NCBI GenBank assembly: GCA_041391665.1 | Contig: JAWKNO010000001.1 | Location: forward strand, 620,001-684,000 | DNA length: 64,000 nucleotides | From: Bacteroidia bacterium | Lineage (GTDB): Bacteria > Bacteroidota > Bacteroidia > J057 | Reading direction: 5' to 3' | In this document: one piece after another, positions 16,988 through 27,397 of the stretch | Layout: every line of letters begins with the position of its first letter | How positions within the stretch are numbered: the first letter of the stretch is position 1 | The notes under the pieces: model-generated | The model's input: the letters and a program-made list of their open reading frames with translations, nothing else | Database searches by the model: none | Told to the model about the DNA's origin: nothing | Program-made: the position numbers and the translations under genes

Positions 16988-18283
16988 CTATCCCGAAATG
17001 ATATCGTGGTCGAGGGTAATCTGAACATTCTCTCCTTCAGATTTGGCCATTACGGTTGTAAGTACCAGGTCGCCAAAGATATTAACGACCGTACGGCACA
17101 TATCCAGAATCCGGTCCAGCCCAAAAATCAGCGCGATCCCCGATTCCGGTATTCCAGCAGTGCTGAGAACGAGCGCAAGGGTAATCATACCCGCTCCGGG
17201 GACACCCGCAGCGCCTACCGAAGCCATGGTAGCGGTAAGGATAATGGTAAGTTGAGCGGCAAAACTCAGCTGGATATCAAAAACCTGGGCAATGAAAATG
17301 GCAGCTACTGCCTGATAGATGGCGGTTCCATCCATATTTATCGTCGCACCCAGTGGAAGTACAAAACTGCTGACCTGCCGCGAGACCCCCAGATTGGTTT
17401 CCGCGACGTTCATACTGATCGGAAGCGTGGCACTGCTGGAACTTGTACTGAAGGCCATGACAATGGCCTCTTTGATTGCTGAGATAAACTTCAGCGGATT
17501 TTGCTTTACATAAAAGCGAAGGAAGCTGAAATGCGTAATAGCAATATGCAAGGCGAGCCCCAGGAGTACGGCAAATGCGTATTTGGTGAGCAACAGCAAA
17601 ATATCGAGCCCGAGACTGGCGACGACATTGAGCATCAGGGCAAAAACCCCGTAGGGGGCTGTTTCCATGGCAAGTGTCACCATCTTGATGATCGCATCAT
17701 TCAAGCCGTCGAAGGCGTTGATCAGCGGCTGGGCTTTTTCGACAGGAATCAGCGTCATACATATCCCCAAAAATAAAGCGAAGAAGATGACGCCCAGCAT
17801 ATCTCCTTTGGCCAGTGCCTCAAAAGGATTTGTCGGGACCATGCTCACCATCAGGTCGATAACCTTCTCAAAAGCACTCTTCTCTTTCAAAGCCTGTGTA
17901 GCCTTCTCGTCAATTTTTGATGAGGCAGCTTCCTGATACTGTGCAACCAGTGATTCTGTTTTTTCTTTGGCCAGACCTTTACCCGGCTGCACGACATCTG
18001 CCACCAGAAGACCTATGCCCGCACCAACAGCTGTGGTAAACATAAAAAAGACAAAAGCTTTAACCCCTATTTTCCCCACTTTCCGGATATCACCCAGGCT
18101 GGCAGAGCCCAATATCAAGGAGACAAGCACCAGTGGCACCACAAGCATTTTTACCAGACGGATAAAGACTGTGCCCATCCAGTCCGTATAGACTGTGAAT
18201 TCCTGCCATCCCAACAGATTGAAAAGATATCCGGCCACAATACCAGCCAGCATGCCGATAAGGATTTTTGTATAAAGCTTCAT
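16988..18283 (-). CDS. Dicarboxylate/amino acid:cation symporter (DAACS)
   Basis: This is a 431-residue SDF/DAACS transporter of the GltP/DctA fold in the inner membrane. The first re-entrant loop carries SSSSATLP, the unwound TM7 carries NMDGTA (cation site), and TM8 carries DRILDMCRTVVNIFGD with the Asp and Arg that select acidic substrates. This supports transport of glutamate, aspartate or C4-dicarboxylates with protons or sodium. A hydrophilic insert of about 45 residues between TM3 and TM4 (KEKTESLVAQYQEA onward) is present in many members. The gene stands alone. Confidence 0.93.
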   Translation of the reverse strand: MKLYTKILIGMLAGIVAGYLFNLLGWQEFTVYTDWMGTVFIRLVKMLVVPLVLVSLILGSASLGDIRKVGKIGVKAFVFFMFTTAVGAGIGLLVADVVQPGKGLAKEKTESLVAQYQEAASSKIDEKATQALKEKSAFEKVIDLMVSMVPTNPFEALAKGDMLGVIFFALFLGICMTLIPVEKAQPLINAFDGLNDAIIKMVTLAMETAPYGVFALMLNVVASLGLDILLLLTKYAFAVLLGLALHIAITHFSFLRFYVKQNPLKFISAIKEAIVMAFSTSSSSATLPISMNVAETNLGVSRQVSSFVLPLGATINMDGTAIYQAVAAIFIAQVFDIQLSFAAQLTIILTATMASVGAAGVPGAGMITLALVLSTAGIPESGIALIFGLDRILDMCRTVVNIFGDLVLTTVMAKSEGENVQITLDHDIISG

Positions 18284-18546
18284 ATTCGTACAGGTAGTTT
18301 GTTGCTGAAAGATAGCAGATATTGGAAGGAATCGAAAATTTTGATCATCCCTTTCAACCGGAAATGCCTGATTGAAAAATAAAGATTGACCTATTTGACT
18401 GGAATTCAGACGGATTGAACAAGGTTTTTTACCGGTTCGGGAAATAAAAAGTCAATCGAATTGTGGATTTCGCTTATTTTGTGTAATCATTTTGTCGATA
18501 TTAAAAACTCCTTTTAGGTTTAATTACACACATTCCACAAAAATTT

Positions 18547-19371
18547 ATGAATGCAAGAACCATTACTTTCATGCTCTATTTGGTTTTCGCGGCTGTCACA
18601 ACCTCTTTCGGACAAAGAACTCATTCCATCTCCGCAGGGTTGGGGACGATTTATTATTATGGTGATCTCACCGATAATTTTAATAACTCTCTGCTAAAAC
18701 CTGCTGTAAGCCTCAGCTACAGCAAGTATATTGTGCAGCAGCTTAGCTTTAGGGTAAACTTCACATTTGGGCAGATCGGTGCGTATGACAACGCGGCCTT
18801 TGACCGTGCCCGGGTACTTAGAAACCTCCATTTCAAAAGCAATTTGTTTGAGTTGAGCGGAAATGTCGTTTACGAATTTCTGCCTGACAAAAACTTCGGC
18901 AACGCATGGCAGGGCAAACCGCACTGGAGCCCTTACATCTTTGGCGGAATCGCCTTCTTCCGGTTTAACCCTAAGGCTATTTACAACAATGAATGGTATG
19001 AACTCCAGCCTCTGGGTACTGAAGGGCAGTTTATCCCTGGCAATGCAGGTCCTTATTCTTTGGTACAGGCTAGTGTACCTGTAGGTTTGGGAGCAAGCAT
19101 TCGCCTTTCTGAAAAAGCCGGGATTAATTTTGAGATCGGTTACAGAACCACCTTCACCGATTATCTGGATGACGTAAGCACTGTCTATCCAGATTTTGAA
19201 GCACTGGCTGAAGTAAGTGGGCCGCTGGCGGTTACACTTTCCGAGCGTTCGGTAGGTGATATATTCAGACCCGGTGAAAAACGCGGTAACTCTGATGCCA
19301 ACGATAGTTACTTCTTTACGATGGTTTCAGTAACTTATTACCTGAGCCGTTACGCTTCGCGTGATAACTAA
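18547..19371 (+). CDS. DUF6089 family outer membrane beta-barrel protein
   Basis: The 274-residue protein has a signal peptide ending TTSFGQ. It continues as a chain of amphipathic strands beginning HSISAGLGTIYYYGDL, a hallmark of DUF6089 proteins in Bacteroidota. The mature part matches an eight- to ten-strand barrel, and the penultimate strand segment is FFTMVSVTYYLSRY. Its function is unknown. The gene is monocistronic: a 263-base upstream gap without other genes precedes it and a strong bidirectional terminator follows. Confidence 0.85.
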   Translation: MNARTITFMLYLVFAAVTTSFGQRTHSISAGLGTIYYYGDLTDNFNNSLLKPAVSLSYSKYIVQQLSFRVNFTFGQIGAYDNAAFDRARVLRNLHFKSNLFELSGNVVYEFLPDKNFGNAWQGKPHWSPYIFGGIAFFRFNPKAIYNNEWYELQPLGTEGQFIPGNAGPYSLVQASVPVGLGASIRLSEKAGINFEIGYRTTFTDYLDDVSTVYPDFEALAEVSGPLAVTLSERSVGDIFRPGEKRGNSDANDSYFFTMVSVTYYLSRYASRDN

Positions 19372-19373
19372 AA

Positions 19374-19402
19374 AAAATGCCTGCTTCAAAAGCAGGCATT
19401 TT
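19374..19402. terminator. Bidirectional intrinsic terminator
   Basis: A 13-base perfect stem (AAAATGCCTGCTT and AAGCAGGCATTTT) with a three-base loop lies between the convergent DUF6089 and glyQS genes. A/T runs at both ends let it work in both directions. Confidence 0.9.
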
Positions 19403-19418
19403 ATAAAATAAGCTTGAT

Positions 19419-20963
19419 TTAATCTTCCAGCACCTGGCGCCAGTCCAGGTGCTTTTTTATATAGCTCTGTACTTCCGCAATCGGAATACGAACCTGGTTC
19501 ATACTGTCTCTTTCGCGGATCGTAACGGAGTTGTCTTCTTTGGTCTCGTAATCAACCGTGATGCAGAATGGCGTGCCAATCGCGTCGTGTCTCCGGTACC
19601 TTTTTCCAATGGCGTCTTTTTCGTCGTACATGACATTGTAGTCATATTTGAGTCCGCCGATGATCTCTCTCGCAATTTCCGGAAGCCCGTCTTTTCTTAC
19701 CAATGGGAACACGGCTGCTTTATAAGGCGCAAGCAATGGGTGAAAACGAAGCACTTTCCTGACTTCCATCGTGCCCTGCGCGCTCGGCACTTCTTCCTCA
19801 TCATAAGCGTTGCTGAGATGTGCCAGGAATGTCCGGTCAAGCCCCACGGCGGTTTCAACTACATAAGGGACAAAAGACTCGTTGGTTTCAGGGTCAAAGT
19901 ACTGGAGCTTTTTACCTGAAAATTCCTGATGCTGTCCCAGGTCAAAATCTGTCCTTGAGTGAATACCTTCCAGCTCCTTGATACCAAATGGAAAACGGAA
20001 CTGGATATCCTCTGCTGCATCGGCATAGTGAGCGAGTTTTTCGTGAACGTGAAACCGCAGGCGGTCGGTATTCAGGCCCAAAGCCTTGTGCCAGCGTGAA
20101 CGTTTTTCTTTCCAGTATTCAAACCACTCTTTTTGTGTGCCGGGTTTGATGAAAAACTGCATTTCCATTTGCTCAAACTCACGCATACGGAAGATAAACT
20201 GCCGCGCTACAATCTCGTTGCGAAATGCCTTCCCGATCTGGGCAATCCCGAAAGGAAGTTTCATCCGGGAAGATTTCTGTACATTCAGGAAGTTGACATA
20301 GGTACCTTGCGCCGTTTCAGGACGGAAATAAAGATCCATCGCTGTTTCTGCGGTAGCTCCCAGCTGTGTCTTAAACATCAGGTTAAACTGCCGCACTTCT
20401 GACCAGTTTTTGGAACCTGACTCCGGGCATGCGATTTCATAATCAACAATGATATCCCGAAGGTTGTTGAGGTCGTCAGAGTTTAAGGCTGCTTCCAGAC
20501 GTGCCTGGATTTCCTGCGCCTTCTGCGCATTGCGGTTTTTCTGAAGATAATCATTAAACTCTGGCCCACCGGCTGCCCAGCCTTCTTTTTCTGCACGTTT
20601 TTGCGTGTCTTTTAACGCCTTATCGTCGTATTTCTGGATTTGCTCTTCGATCAGTACGTCGGCGCGGTAGCGTTTTTTTGAGTCCTTATTGTCGATCAGC
20701 GGATCGCTGAATGCGTCCACGTGACCGGATGCTTTCCAAACCGTCGGATGCATAAGAATCGCCGAATCGAGTCCGACAATATTTTCATGCATCTGAATCA
20801 TCGCCTTCCACCAGGCTGTTTTGATATTCAGCTTTAGCTCCACACCATTCTGCCCATAATCATATACGGCACCCAGACCGTCATATATCTCACTGGAAGG
20901 AAAAATAAAACCATACTCCTTGGCATGGGAAATGATTTTTGGAAATATTTCGTCGTAATTCAT
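19419..20963 (-). CDS. glyQS: Glycine--tRNA ligase, single-chain class II
   Basis: The 514-residue enzyme charges tRNA-Gly with glycine. It is the homodimeric eukaryote/archaeal-like type used by Bacteroidota, not the alpha2beta2 bacterial type. Visible signs are the N-terminal SHAKEYGFIFPSSEIYDGLG, class II motif 2 around FRNEIVARQFIFRMREFEQ, and motif 3 region VVETAVGLDRTFLAHL. A C-terminal anticodon-binding domain starts near residue 410 (LAPYKAAVFPLV). Length is normal. It ends at the shared terminator with the DUF6089 gene and lies downstream of the PorU-type gene's terminator. Confidence 0.96.
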   Translation of the reverse strand: MNYDEIFPKIISHAKEYGFIFPSSEIYDGLGAVYDYGQNGVELKLNIKTAWWKAMIQMHENIVGLDSAILMHPTVWKASGHVDAFSDPLIDNKDSKKRYRADVLIEEQIQKYDDKALKDTQKRAEKEGWAAGGPEFNDYLQKNRNAQKAQEIQARLEAALNSDDLNNLRDIIVDYEIACPESGSKNWSEVRQFNLMFKTQLGATAETAMDLYFRPETAQGTYVNFLNVQKSSRMKLPFGIAQIGKAFRNEIVARQFIFRMREFEQMEMQFFIKPGTQKEWFEYWKEKRSRWHKALGLNTDRLRFHVHEKLAHYADAAEDIQFRFPFGIKELEGIHSRTDFDLGQHQEFSGKKLQYFDPETNESFVPYVVETAVGLDRTFLAHLSNAYDEEEVPSAQGTMEVRKVLRFHPLLAPYKAAVFPLVRKDGLPEIAREIIGGLKYDYNVMYDEKDAIGKRYRRHDAIGTPFCITVDYETKEDNSVTIRERDSMNQVRIPIAEVQSYIKKHLDWRQVLED

Positions 20964-21035
20964 TGCTTACTGTTTACTGACAACTGAAAAAACTGACCAC
21001 TTTTTTCGGGGCGCAAGTTAAGGATTTCTACAAAA

Positions 21036-21061
21036 AAGGGGCTACAAATTTGCAGCCCCTT
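21036..21061 (-). terminator. Intrinsic terminator of the PorU-type gene
   Basis: Stem AAGGGGCT/AGCCCCTT with a ten-base loop is followed on the minus strand by six T residues. It lies 28 bases after the stop of the PorU-type gene. Confidence 0.85.
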
Positions 21062-21088
21062 ATGCAATTCATATAAAAAACTCTTCTT

Positions 21089-24000
21089 TTACCGCATAAT
21101 GACCATTTTCCCGAAGCCATTATTGAAGTACTGGCCGGTACTCTGGTCTTGTAATTCCAGCGTCTGTGTCGGCATGCGGGTTACCACCCGATACAGATAC
21201 ACGCCGTTGGCGAGTCTGTCTCCATATTCATCCGTCCCATCCCATGAATAGTTGGTGATATTCCGGCCAATATGTACATCGCCCAATGCCAGCAGGTCTA
21301 TTACTTTTACCAGTTTTCCACTGATCGTATAGATATGGATCTGAAACAGATCGGGGATTTCCATACCGGTAAGTGTATAGACAAAACGGGTATTCGAAGA
21401 GAATGGATTGGGGTAATTCAGCACATGCGTAATGGTGCTTTTGGACTCAACCTTGAAGCGGATTTCGTAGAAACTTTCGCCTTTGCCGGAGGCATTTCCC
21501 CGCTGGTCTCTGCCCTGGACTTTCAAAGAATAGTCGCCATCCTCCAACGGAGTTTCTTTGCCCGGATAAAAATATAACCGCGCCTTGTTTTCGGGCAACT
21601 GCCCTGCCTGCCAGGTGATCCGGGGATCTGTACTGATAAATATCCGCTCAAAATCGGTCGATGGGGTGATCCCTTTCTTGAAGTACAGCTCAAATGCGTT
21701 GGAGTCAGACACCGCCTGGAAACGGTTTTCGTCGTTTACTTCGATCAGTATTTCCGGCCTTGGCGATATAATGTCTCCGTCAATAATATGTTTGCCGTCA
21801 ACCGTCACGTCCAAAATCGGGTTGATCCTGTCCACCAGCACATAAAATCCCTGTACATAGACATTGTTAAACAAATGTTGTTCGGGCTGATCTCCGTCCG
21901 GGTTTAACTCTACAATCAGATTTACATTTCCCTCCAGTTCCATCCCGAAAGTGTTAAACTGATATTCAAACTCAACTGTAGGGCCATTTGCCAGAACCGG
22001 TGCAATCCGCATACTGTCAAGCAACAGACGGGTGCGGTCGTTTCTGTCCACAAATATCTTCACCTTCAGGCTGTCCATATTGTAGTTGGAAATATTTTTC
22101 GCCCCCATATGGATAAACACATCCTGTCCTTCCACGACGGTATCTGATCTGAACTCAAAGTTTGTAACGGGATCTACTACCACATCAGGCGTCGGGACAA
22201 ATAGTACGTGCCAGTTGTCAAGCTGTGGAGCGGTGGCGCGTGCAGTATCCTGAAGATGGGCGGAGAGTCTCAAAAACTGAAACTCTTTTGCATCTATGTC
22301 GGAAATATTCAGCGTGTTGGCACTGATATTTTCGTAGAATAAGGTGTCTGTTCCGTCAAATCGCTCTCCCCGGACAGAGATTTCAGTTTTCTCCTGAACG
22401 ATCGGGTCTATGGAATACCATTTCCAGAAAACTTCCTGCCATGCACTTGCCGGGCCGATCCGCGTGGATATGATATCCCCTTGCTGATAGTTGGCCAGAA
22501 AAACATTGTTGATCAGGTACTTATCTCCGGAGTTGGGCGCAAAAATTTCTGTAGCGGAGTTTGGATATCCTTTTCTGCCCATGATCATAAAAGCATCTCC
22601 ATCTTTCAGCAGACGTATATTATCCGAGGCTCCGATTTCTTTGAGTGCGAGGAATACATCCTCAGACCATTGGGGTATATGGGGATTGAGATTGCTGCCT
22701 ACGATAAAATAATCGCCCTGTTTGGTATTGAGAATTGCATTTCTCAGCAGGTGCATTTCGTTGGGGGCAATGGCTGAGCCGAAGTTGCCGTAATATTGGT
22801 TTGAAAAAATGGGGGTAAGTGAAAGCTGATCCAGTACGACGAATGCTACACCATCGCCCGAAAATCCATTTAATATCACGTCTGCCACGAGGTTACCGTT
22901 GCGGCTGTATGCAAATCCTCCATTTTTTCGGGTGATAAATTCATACTCAACCCCAAAATTTGCAAATCGCCATTCTTTCTGGATCTGGTCAAGCACGACT
23001 TTATCGGTTTCGTCCTTGGTAAACTGCTCCAGTCTTGCCTGAGCCCAGCCTGTGCGGTTGTTGATGTATTTGAAGGAAGCATTACTCCAGGTTACGGGGC
23101 TTACATTGGTGAGTCGTACCCGCCAGAAATATACGGTGCTGTCGGTAAGCGAGAAGGGCAGTGGCCATTCGACAAAAGTGGAGGTTCCGTTGATCACCCC
23201 TGAATTTACTTTTGCAGGGGAATTAAATAAAGCAGAGGTATCGATTTCGAAAAAATACCCCACACTCTGATCTTTCGTCATAAAAAATGCTGACGCCTGC
23301 AAAGAGATCTGACTTTCCCCCACGACTGCATATTCTGTAGGGTAGAGAATCGCAGGTATATTTCCGGGCACAATCCGGTTGATATTGACGCGGTTGTTGG
23401 TTTCAAAATACTCATCGATCGAATCACGGGAATCGACAAATACCTGAAATAAGTTTTGTCCCGTCATCTGGTTGCCTACGGGATTGTTGAGGGTAAAGGA
23501 AAGAGTATCCCTGTACCTCACAACTTCATAGTCATGCGCAGGGTGGAGGAAGTCTTTTCCATCAGGTAATCTTTGGGTTACGGTTACCCGAAAACTATCA
23601 TCCGTCGCGAGTCCATAGTTGCTGGTGATGATATTGATTCTGAATGAATCATCCTGTGCGGTGAAATTGTCAGGCGTAAAATAGATACTGGATTGATTGA
23701 TTTCCAGGTCGGGTTTCACCGGATGCGCCATTCTGATTGCAGGATCACCCTGGAGATTCATCTGGCGCCCGTGGTTGCGGTATTGTACGCCGATGAGAGA
23801 GTCCGAATAAACGGTAAAACCCGTACGGATAATATCTCCGATTGCCTGTCCCAACATTTTGTCGCTATAGTATTTGTAAAAAACCCTCCCGTAGTCGCGA
23901 AGCGGATTGAGATAACCAGCACTGGAATTACCAATATAGGCGATAGCGCCGCGATGAGGCTCCTTTACCCATCGTTCTCCAAAACTTTCTTCATCTACGG

Positions 24001-26020
24001 TAAAGTCCCCGCCAAAACAGCCCATGGCAATCATCAGTGGATATTTCCCAAAATTGTTGTACTCAAAAGGTTCCCTTACAGACACATCCTGGATATTCTG
24101 GGTGGAATGGCCAAAAAAGTGGATAATAGAAACTCCTGCCGATATTTCGTCGTGATAGGAAGCCGTCGTGGGGTCTATCGTAATCGAAGAACTATTTTTC
24201 TGAAAATAATGGGCTTTCCCGCCCAATGGAATATGAGAGAATATGTCGATCATATAATCAAAGGCAGAGCTGATAGAATTTTGCTCTCCCAGCGTTCCCC
24301 CGCCGCCAAGGAAAGTGCCTTCTTTCATCCATGGTTCCCATGGCGTATGTTCATACTCGTTGACTTTATCGAGGTACTCTAATCCTTCTGCATTCGTAAA
24401 TATGTTTAACCTTCCGATGGATGCCTCCGGGCGAATGGTAACCGACTGCTGGTCAAAGTGACTGATAAACTCATAGTCTGTGGCGGGATAACCGTAGGTT
24501 GGGACAATATGCTCATCTTCGTGACCACGGGTGATAAATTTGCCCTTTCCCCACAGGAGAAAATACCGGGGTTTTACATTCCAGTGATCAAGTGCATCCT
24601 TACAAAACCGCTTGATGGCCCATGGGGTAATCGTGCCAAACCCGTATTCGTCGTAGATTTCATCTGTATAAACGATCCTGACTGAAACCGGATTGACGGT
24701 AGCCGTGTCGCGGTAATTGGCGTAGGCAATTGCCGAAGGTGCAAGTTCCCGGTGAGTAATGATAATATGTTCTGCTCCCTGTGTCGGGTCAAACAGTTTT
24801 TTTAAATTGGAAGCCTCAATGCGCGGTTTTCTTATGCCCGCATCTGTCGCAATAAAAACGTCGCGGGAATTGGGAAAACCAAGCAGGATGATACTGGCTG
24901 TTTTTCCTCCGGCGCCATTTGTGATCAGGCCTTTGTGGCGGATTCTGTTTTCCAGGTCATAGGCGAATACAGTATCCATTCCAGCCAGATTTTCCAGTTT
25001 GATATAGGCTTTGGTTGATTTATTCCAGTCAGTGATTCTTAAAGTAGAATCTCCGTTCATATTGGGCAACCGGTCATAGGTGATGGCAGAATAACAGATA
25101 TTGTTGTTGTCGGTATTGGCGCGGTTGGCGTGGAAGGTGAGGTCGGTAATGGTCGTCAGCTGTCCGGATGGCGTGTAGTCCCGCTCATAGGTTTTGATAT
25201 AGATAGAACTGATATTAATGGCTGTGTCCAATACCGGTGTAGTGGTATTGCCGTTCATTTCTATACGAAGCTGGTGCTGTGTATTCGATCGCCCAAAAAC
25301 ACGGGTGAGCACTTTTACAGGATTTCCGGTATTGGCAGCAAAAGGCGTCTGGATTTTTTCGGTATAGGGATCTCCATAGGCAAATCCCGGCCCTACATAT
25401 CCCTCGCCGGTTACATAGTCGGAGTTGAGGGTATAAAATGAGTCATACGGGCCGCCGCCTCCCCTTACATATTCATATCCGCTGACACCTGCGGTATATT
25501 CTTTCCATGCCGTGTATTTGAAAGAGGATTCGGGGGTGAGTAGGGAATAGGTAGGGTCAAATATATTAAAATAGCGATTGCCGGAAGGAGTATTGTCCCA
25601 GGTGAGAAAATATACGGATTCATCCGAAAAAAGACTGATTCGCTTATTGGGCTGAAGATCGGGTTCATGAATACCTGAAGTGGGATTTCTGTACATGATC
25701 GAATCGATCTGCCCGTTGTTTCTTTCTCCGAAAAACTCCACATAGAGAAGTTGTCCGCCAGATTTTTTGACAAACAAAGACACTTCCTTTCCCCGGTAAT
25801 AAAGTTTCAGGTTGTCGGGGTTGACCGACGACAGATCAAAACCTGCGGCAGCAAGATCAGAAACAGTAGCTCTGTAAATGCCCTCCTTTTCTACTACCAG
25901 CCGTATGAAAGTGCGGTTGGGGTTGGATTTATACCATGTGTTTCCGTAGTCAAAAAATTGTGCCTTTGCAGCAGAAAAGCTCAGGAGCAGGATAATATAT
26001 ATGAGAAAGCGCTTTTTCAT
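21089..26020 (-). CDS. porU: Type IX secretion sortase, PorU/PorU2-like C25 peptidase
   Basis: The 1643-residue protein has a signal peptide ending AAKAQ and a gingipain-type C25 cysteine peptidase domain. The catalytic pair appears to be H638 in HFFGHS and C668 in AMGCFGGD, 30 residues apart as in gingipains. The C-terminal half holds several Ig/CARDB-like beta domains. The last 85 residues are a type A T9SS sorting domain: NYPNPFS, then a strand GKLVKVID, and DRLANGVYLYRV. PorU is the sortase that removes such domains from cargo and attaches cargo to the surface. At about 1640 residues it is longer than P. gingivalis PorU (about 1160), so it is closer to the PorU2 class. It is followed 11 bases upstream by the PorV-like gene. 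Confidence 0.85.
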   Translation of the reverse strand: MKKRFLIYIILLLSFSAAKAQFFDYGNTWYKSNPNRTFIRLVVEKEGIYRATVSDLAAAGFDLSSVNPDNLKLYYRGKEVSLFVKKSGGQLLYVEFFGERNNGQIDSIMYRNPTSGIHEPDLQPNKRISLFSDESVYFLTWDNTPSGNRYFNIFDPTYSLLTPESSFKYTAWKEYTAGVSGYEYVRGGGGPYDSFYTLNSDYVTGEGYVGPGFAYGDPYTEKIQTPFAANTGNPVKVLTRVFGRSNTQHQLRIEMNGNTTTPVLDTAINISSIYIKTYERDYTPSGQLTTITDLTFHANRANTDNNNICYSAITYDRLPNMNGDSTLRITDWNKSTKAYIKLENLAGMDTVFAYDLENRIRHKGLITNGAGGKTASIILLGFPNSRDVFIATDAGIRKPRIEASNLKKLFDPTQGAEHIIITHRELAPSAIAYANYRDTATVNPVSVRIVYTDEIYDEYGFGTITPWAIKRFCKDALDHWNVKPRYFLLWGKGKFITRGHEDEHIVPTYGYPATDYEFISHFDQQSVTIRPEASIGRLNIFTNAEGLEYLDKVNEYEHTPWEPWMKEGTFLGGGGTLGEQNSISSAFDYMIDIFSHIPLGGKAHYFQKNSSSITIDPTTASYHDEISAGVSIIHFFGHSTQNIQDVSVREPFEYNNFGKYPLMIAMGCFGGDFTVDEESFGERWVKEPHRGAIAYIGNSSAGYLNPLRDYGRVFYKYYSDKMLGQAIGDIIRTGFTVYSDSLIGVQYRNHGRQMNLQGDPAIRMAHPVKPDLEINQSSIYFTPDNFTAQDDSFRINIITSNYGLATDDSFRVTVTQRLPDGKDFLHPAHDYEVVRYRDTLSFTLNNPVGNQMTGQNLFQVFVDSRDSIDEYFETNNRVNINRIVPGNIPAILYPTEYAVVGESQISLQASAFFMTKDQSVGYFFEIDTSALFNSPAKVNSGVINGTSTFVEWPLPFSLTDSTVYFWRVRLTNVSPVTWSNASFKYINNRTGWAQARLEQFTKDETDKVVLDQIQKEWRFANFGVEYEFITRKNGGFAYSRNGNLVADVILNGFSGDGVAFVVLDQLSLTPIFSNQYYGNFGSAIAPNEMHLLRNAILNTKQGDYFIVGSNLNPHIPQWSEDVFLALKEIGASDNIRLLKDGDAFMIMGRKGYPNSATEIFAPNSGDKYLINNVFLANYQQGDIISTRIGPASAWQEVFWKWYSIDPIVQEKTEISVRGERFDGTDTLFYENISANTLNISDIDAKEFQFLRLSAHLQDTARATAPQLDNWHVLFVPTPDVVVDPVTNFEFRSDTVVEGQDVFIHMGAKNISNYNMDSLKVKIFVDRNDRTRLLLDSMRIAPVLANGPTVEFEYQFNTFGMELEGNVNLIVELNPDGDQPEQHLFNNVYVQGFYVLVDRINPILDVTVDGKHIIDGDIISPRPEILIEVNDENRFQAVSDSNAFELYFKKGITPSTDFERIFISTDPRITWQAGQLPENKARLYFYPGKETPLEDGDYSLKVQGRDQRGNASGKGESFYEIRFKVESKSTITHVLNYPNPFSSNTRFVYTLTGMEIPDLFQIHIYTISGKLVKVIDLLALGDVHIGRNITNYSWDGTDEYGDRLANGVYLYRVVTRMPTQTLELQDQSTGQYFNNGFGKMVIMR

Positions 26021-26031
26021 TTTCGGTCAGA

Positions 26032-27165
26032 TTACTGAATATGAAACTTCAGTGAGACAATATGTGTGTGCAAATTTTCGGACAGGTTGCCAATATTGGC
26101 AAGCGCATAGTCAATTTGAAAGTTTTTTAATACGACACCGATTCCTGCGGTTGGGAAAAGGCCCACAGCATTTTCGCCGTTTTGATCTTTAATGTTCTGA
26201 AGGTTATAAAACCCTCCCCGGAGAAAAGCCACTTTGCGGTACTGGCTGTTGAGGTAAGCCAGCTCAATACCTGCGCGCGGGTCAATGCTTATCCCGCTGC
26301 CACTGAGCAGCGAACTGCTGCGGTTCCCGTCAAAATACACGTCATTATCTACCGCGACAAGCATACTTAGCTTACGTGCAAGTTTCAGGTCATAGGCCAG
26401 TCCGAGTCTGACAGACGGGCGGGTGAGTTCTATGGAGTTGAGCGGCACGACGTTTCCGGTTTTTATAAAGTCATCCTCAAAAGTTTCCGTGTTAAAAGTC
26501 CACGCGTTAAACGTATTGGTGATATCTGTAACCATTAAACCGGCACTAAAGTTTTTGACCTGATACCGGGCTGCCACGTCAAGACCAAATCCCCAGGCAT
26601 TGGCAAAGCGCCCTACACTGCGGTATATGATTTTCACATTGGTGCCGAGGCTGAGACCCTTAATACCCGGGATCGACCATGCGTAGGAAAAGAGTGCGGC
26701 AAAATCCGTATTGGAAAAGCTCTGCACTTTGTCATAATTGATCGAGCCGTCGGGTTCGACCAGTTTGAGAGTATTGGGAATATCGTCAATACCCAGCCGT
26801 ATCAGCGTAACCCCAAACCTGCGCGTACCTGCGGAATCTACCGGCAGGGTAAATCCTGCGTAGTTGTAGGTAGCAATATTCGCGAAATAGGAAGCGTGCA
26901 TAAGCGATACTTCCGGGTAAAGCGGGGAGGAAGCCGAAGCAAGGCCCGCCGGATTCCAGTACCCGGCAGTGACATCTTCTGCAATGGCAATCTGGGCGTT
27001 GCCCATGCCAAAAGCGCGGGCTCCAATGCCTATTTTTAGAAATTCATTGCTGTATTTGGGTGCCAGCGTCTGTTTTCCAGATGCTGCAGGATCTGATTCC
27101 TGGCCAAAGGTTGAAGATAGGATAAACAAGCAAGCAAGTAAACTACAGAGGTTTCTCAGAAACAT
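26032..27165 (-). CDS. porV: PorV/PorQ family outer membrane protein
   Basis: This 377-residue protein has a signal peptide (LACLFILSSTFGQ) and a FadL-like barrel typical of PorV. The diagnostic N-terminal block EFLKIGIGARAFGMGNAQ and DVTAGYWNPAG is present, followed by regular amphipathic strands. PorV binds the sorting domain of T9SS cargo and delivers it to PorU. The gene is 11 bases upstream of the PorU-type gene, an arrangement seen for porU-porV pairs. Because its partner looks PorU2-like, this could be the PorV2 paralogue. Confidence 0.85.
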   Translation of the reverse strand: MFLRNLCSLLACLFILSSTFGQESDPAASGKQTLAPKYSNEFLKIGIGARAFGMGNAQIAIAEDVTAGYWNPAGLASASSPLYPEVSLMHASYFANIATYNYAGFTLPVDSAGTRRFGVTLIRLGIDDIPNTLKLVEPDGSINYDKVQSFSNTDFAALFSYAWSIPGIKGLSLGTNVKIIYRSVGRFANAWGFGLDVAARYQVKNFSAGLMVTDITNTFNAWTFNTETFEDDFIKTGNVVPLNSIELTRPSVRLGLAYDLKLARKLSMLVAVDNDVYFDGNRSSSLLSGSGISIDPRAGIELAYLNSQYRKVAFLRGGFYNLQNIKDQNGENAVGLFPTAGIGVVLKNFQIDYALANIGNLSENLHTHIVSLKFHIQ

Positions 27166-27397
27166 TCTCTCATGTGATTAGCCGTCCCGGAAAAGGGTTG
27201 ACGCCGAAAATCGAAGTTATCGGCAAAGTTTTGAAATTCAAATACCAAAAAAGATCACCATTAACATCATAAGACAAAAAAACCACGGGTTCATTCGCAG
27301 TTTATTTGGTTTGCCGGCTAATGGCATAAACGAAAGGTTCGGGCGAATGGTATATTAATCAGCCCGTAAAAGTAATGATTTTGCAGGAATAATCTTT

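Noticed and set aside
16904..17482. Plus-strand frame of 192 codons
   Set aside because: It is antisense to the dicarboxylate symporter gene and shows no protein-like composition.
21089..26020. Apparent fusion of two genes in the 1643-residue sortase
   Set aside because: There is no internal start with a signal peptide, and the domain order from C25 to beta domains to sorting domain is continuous.
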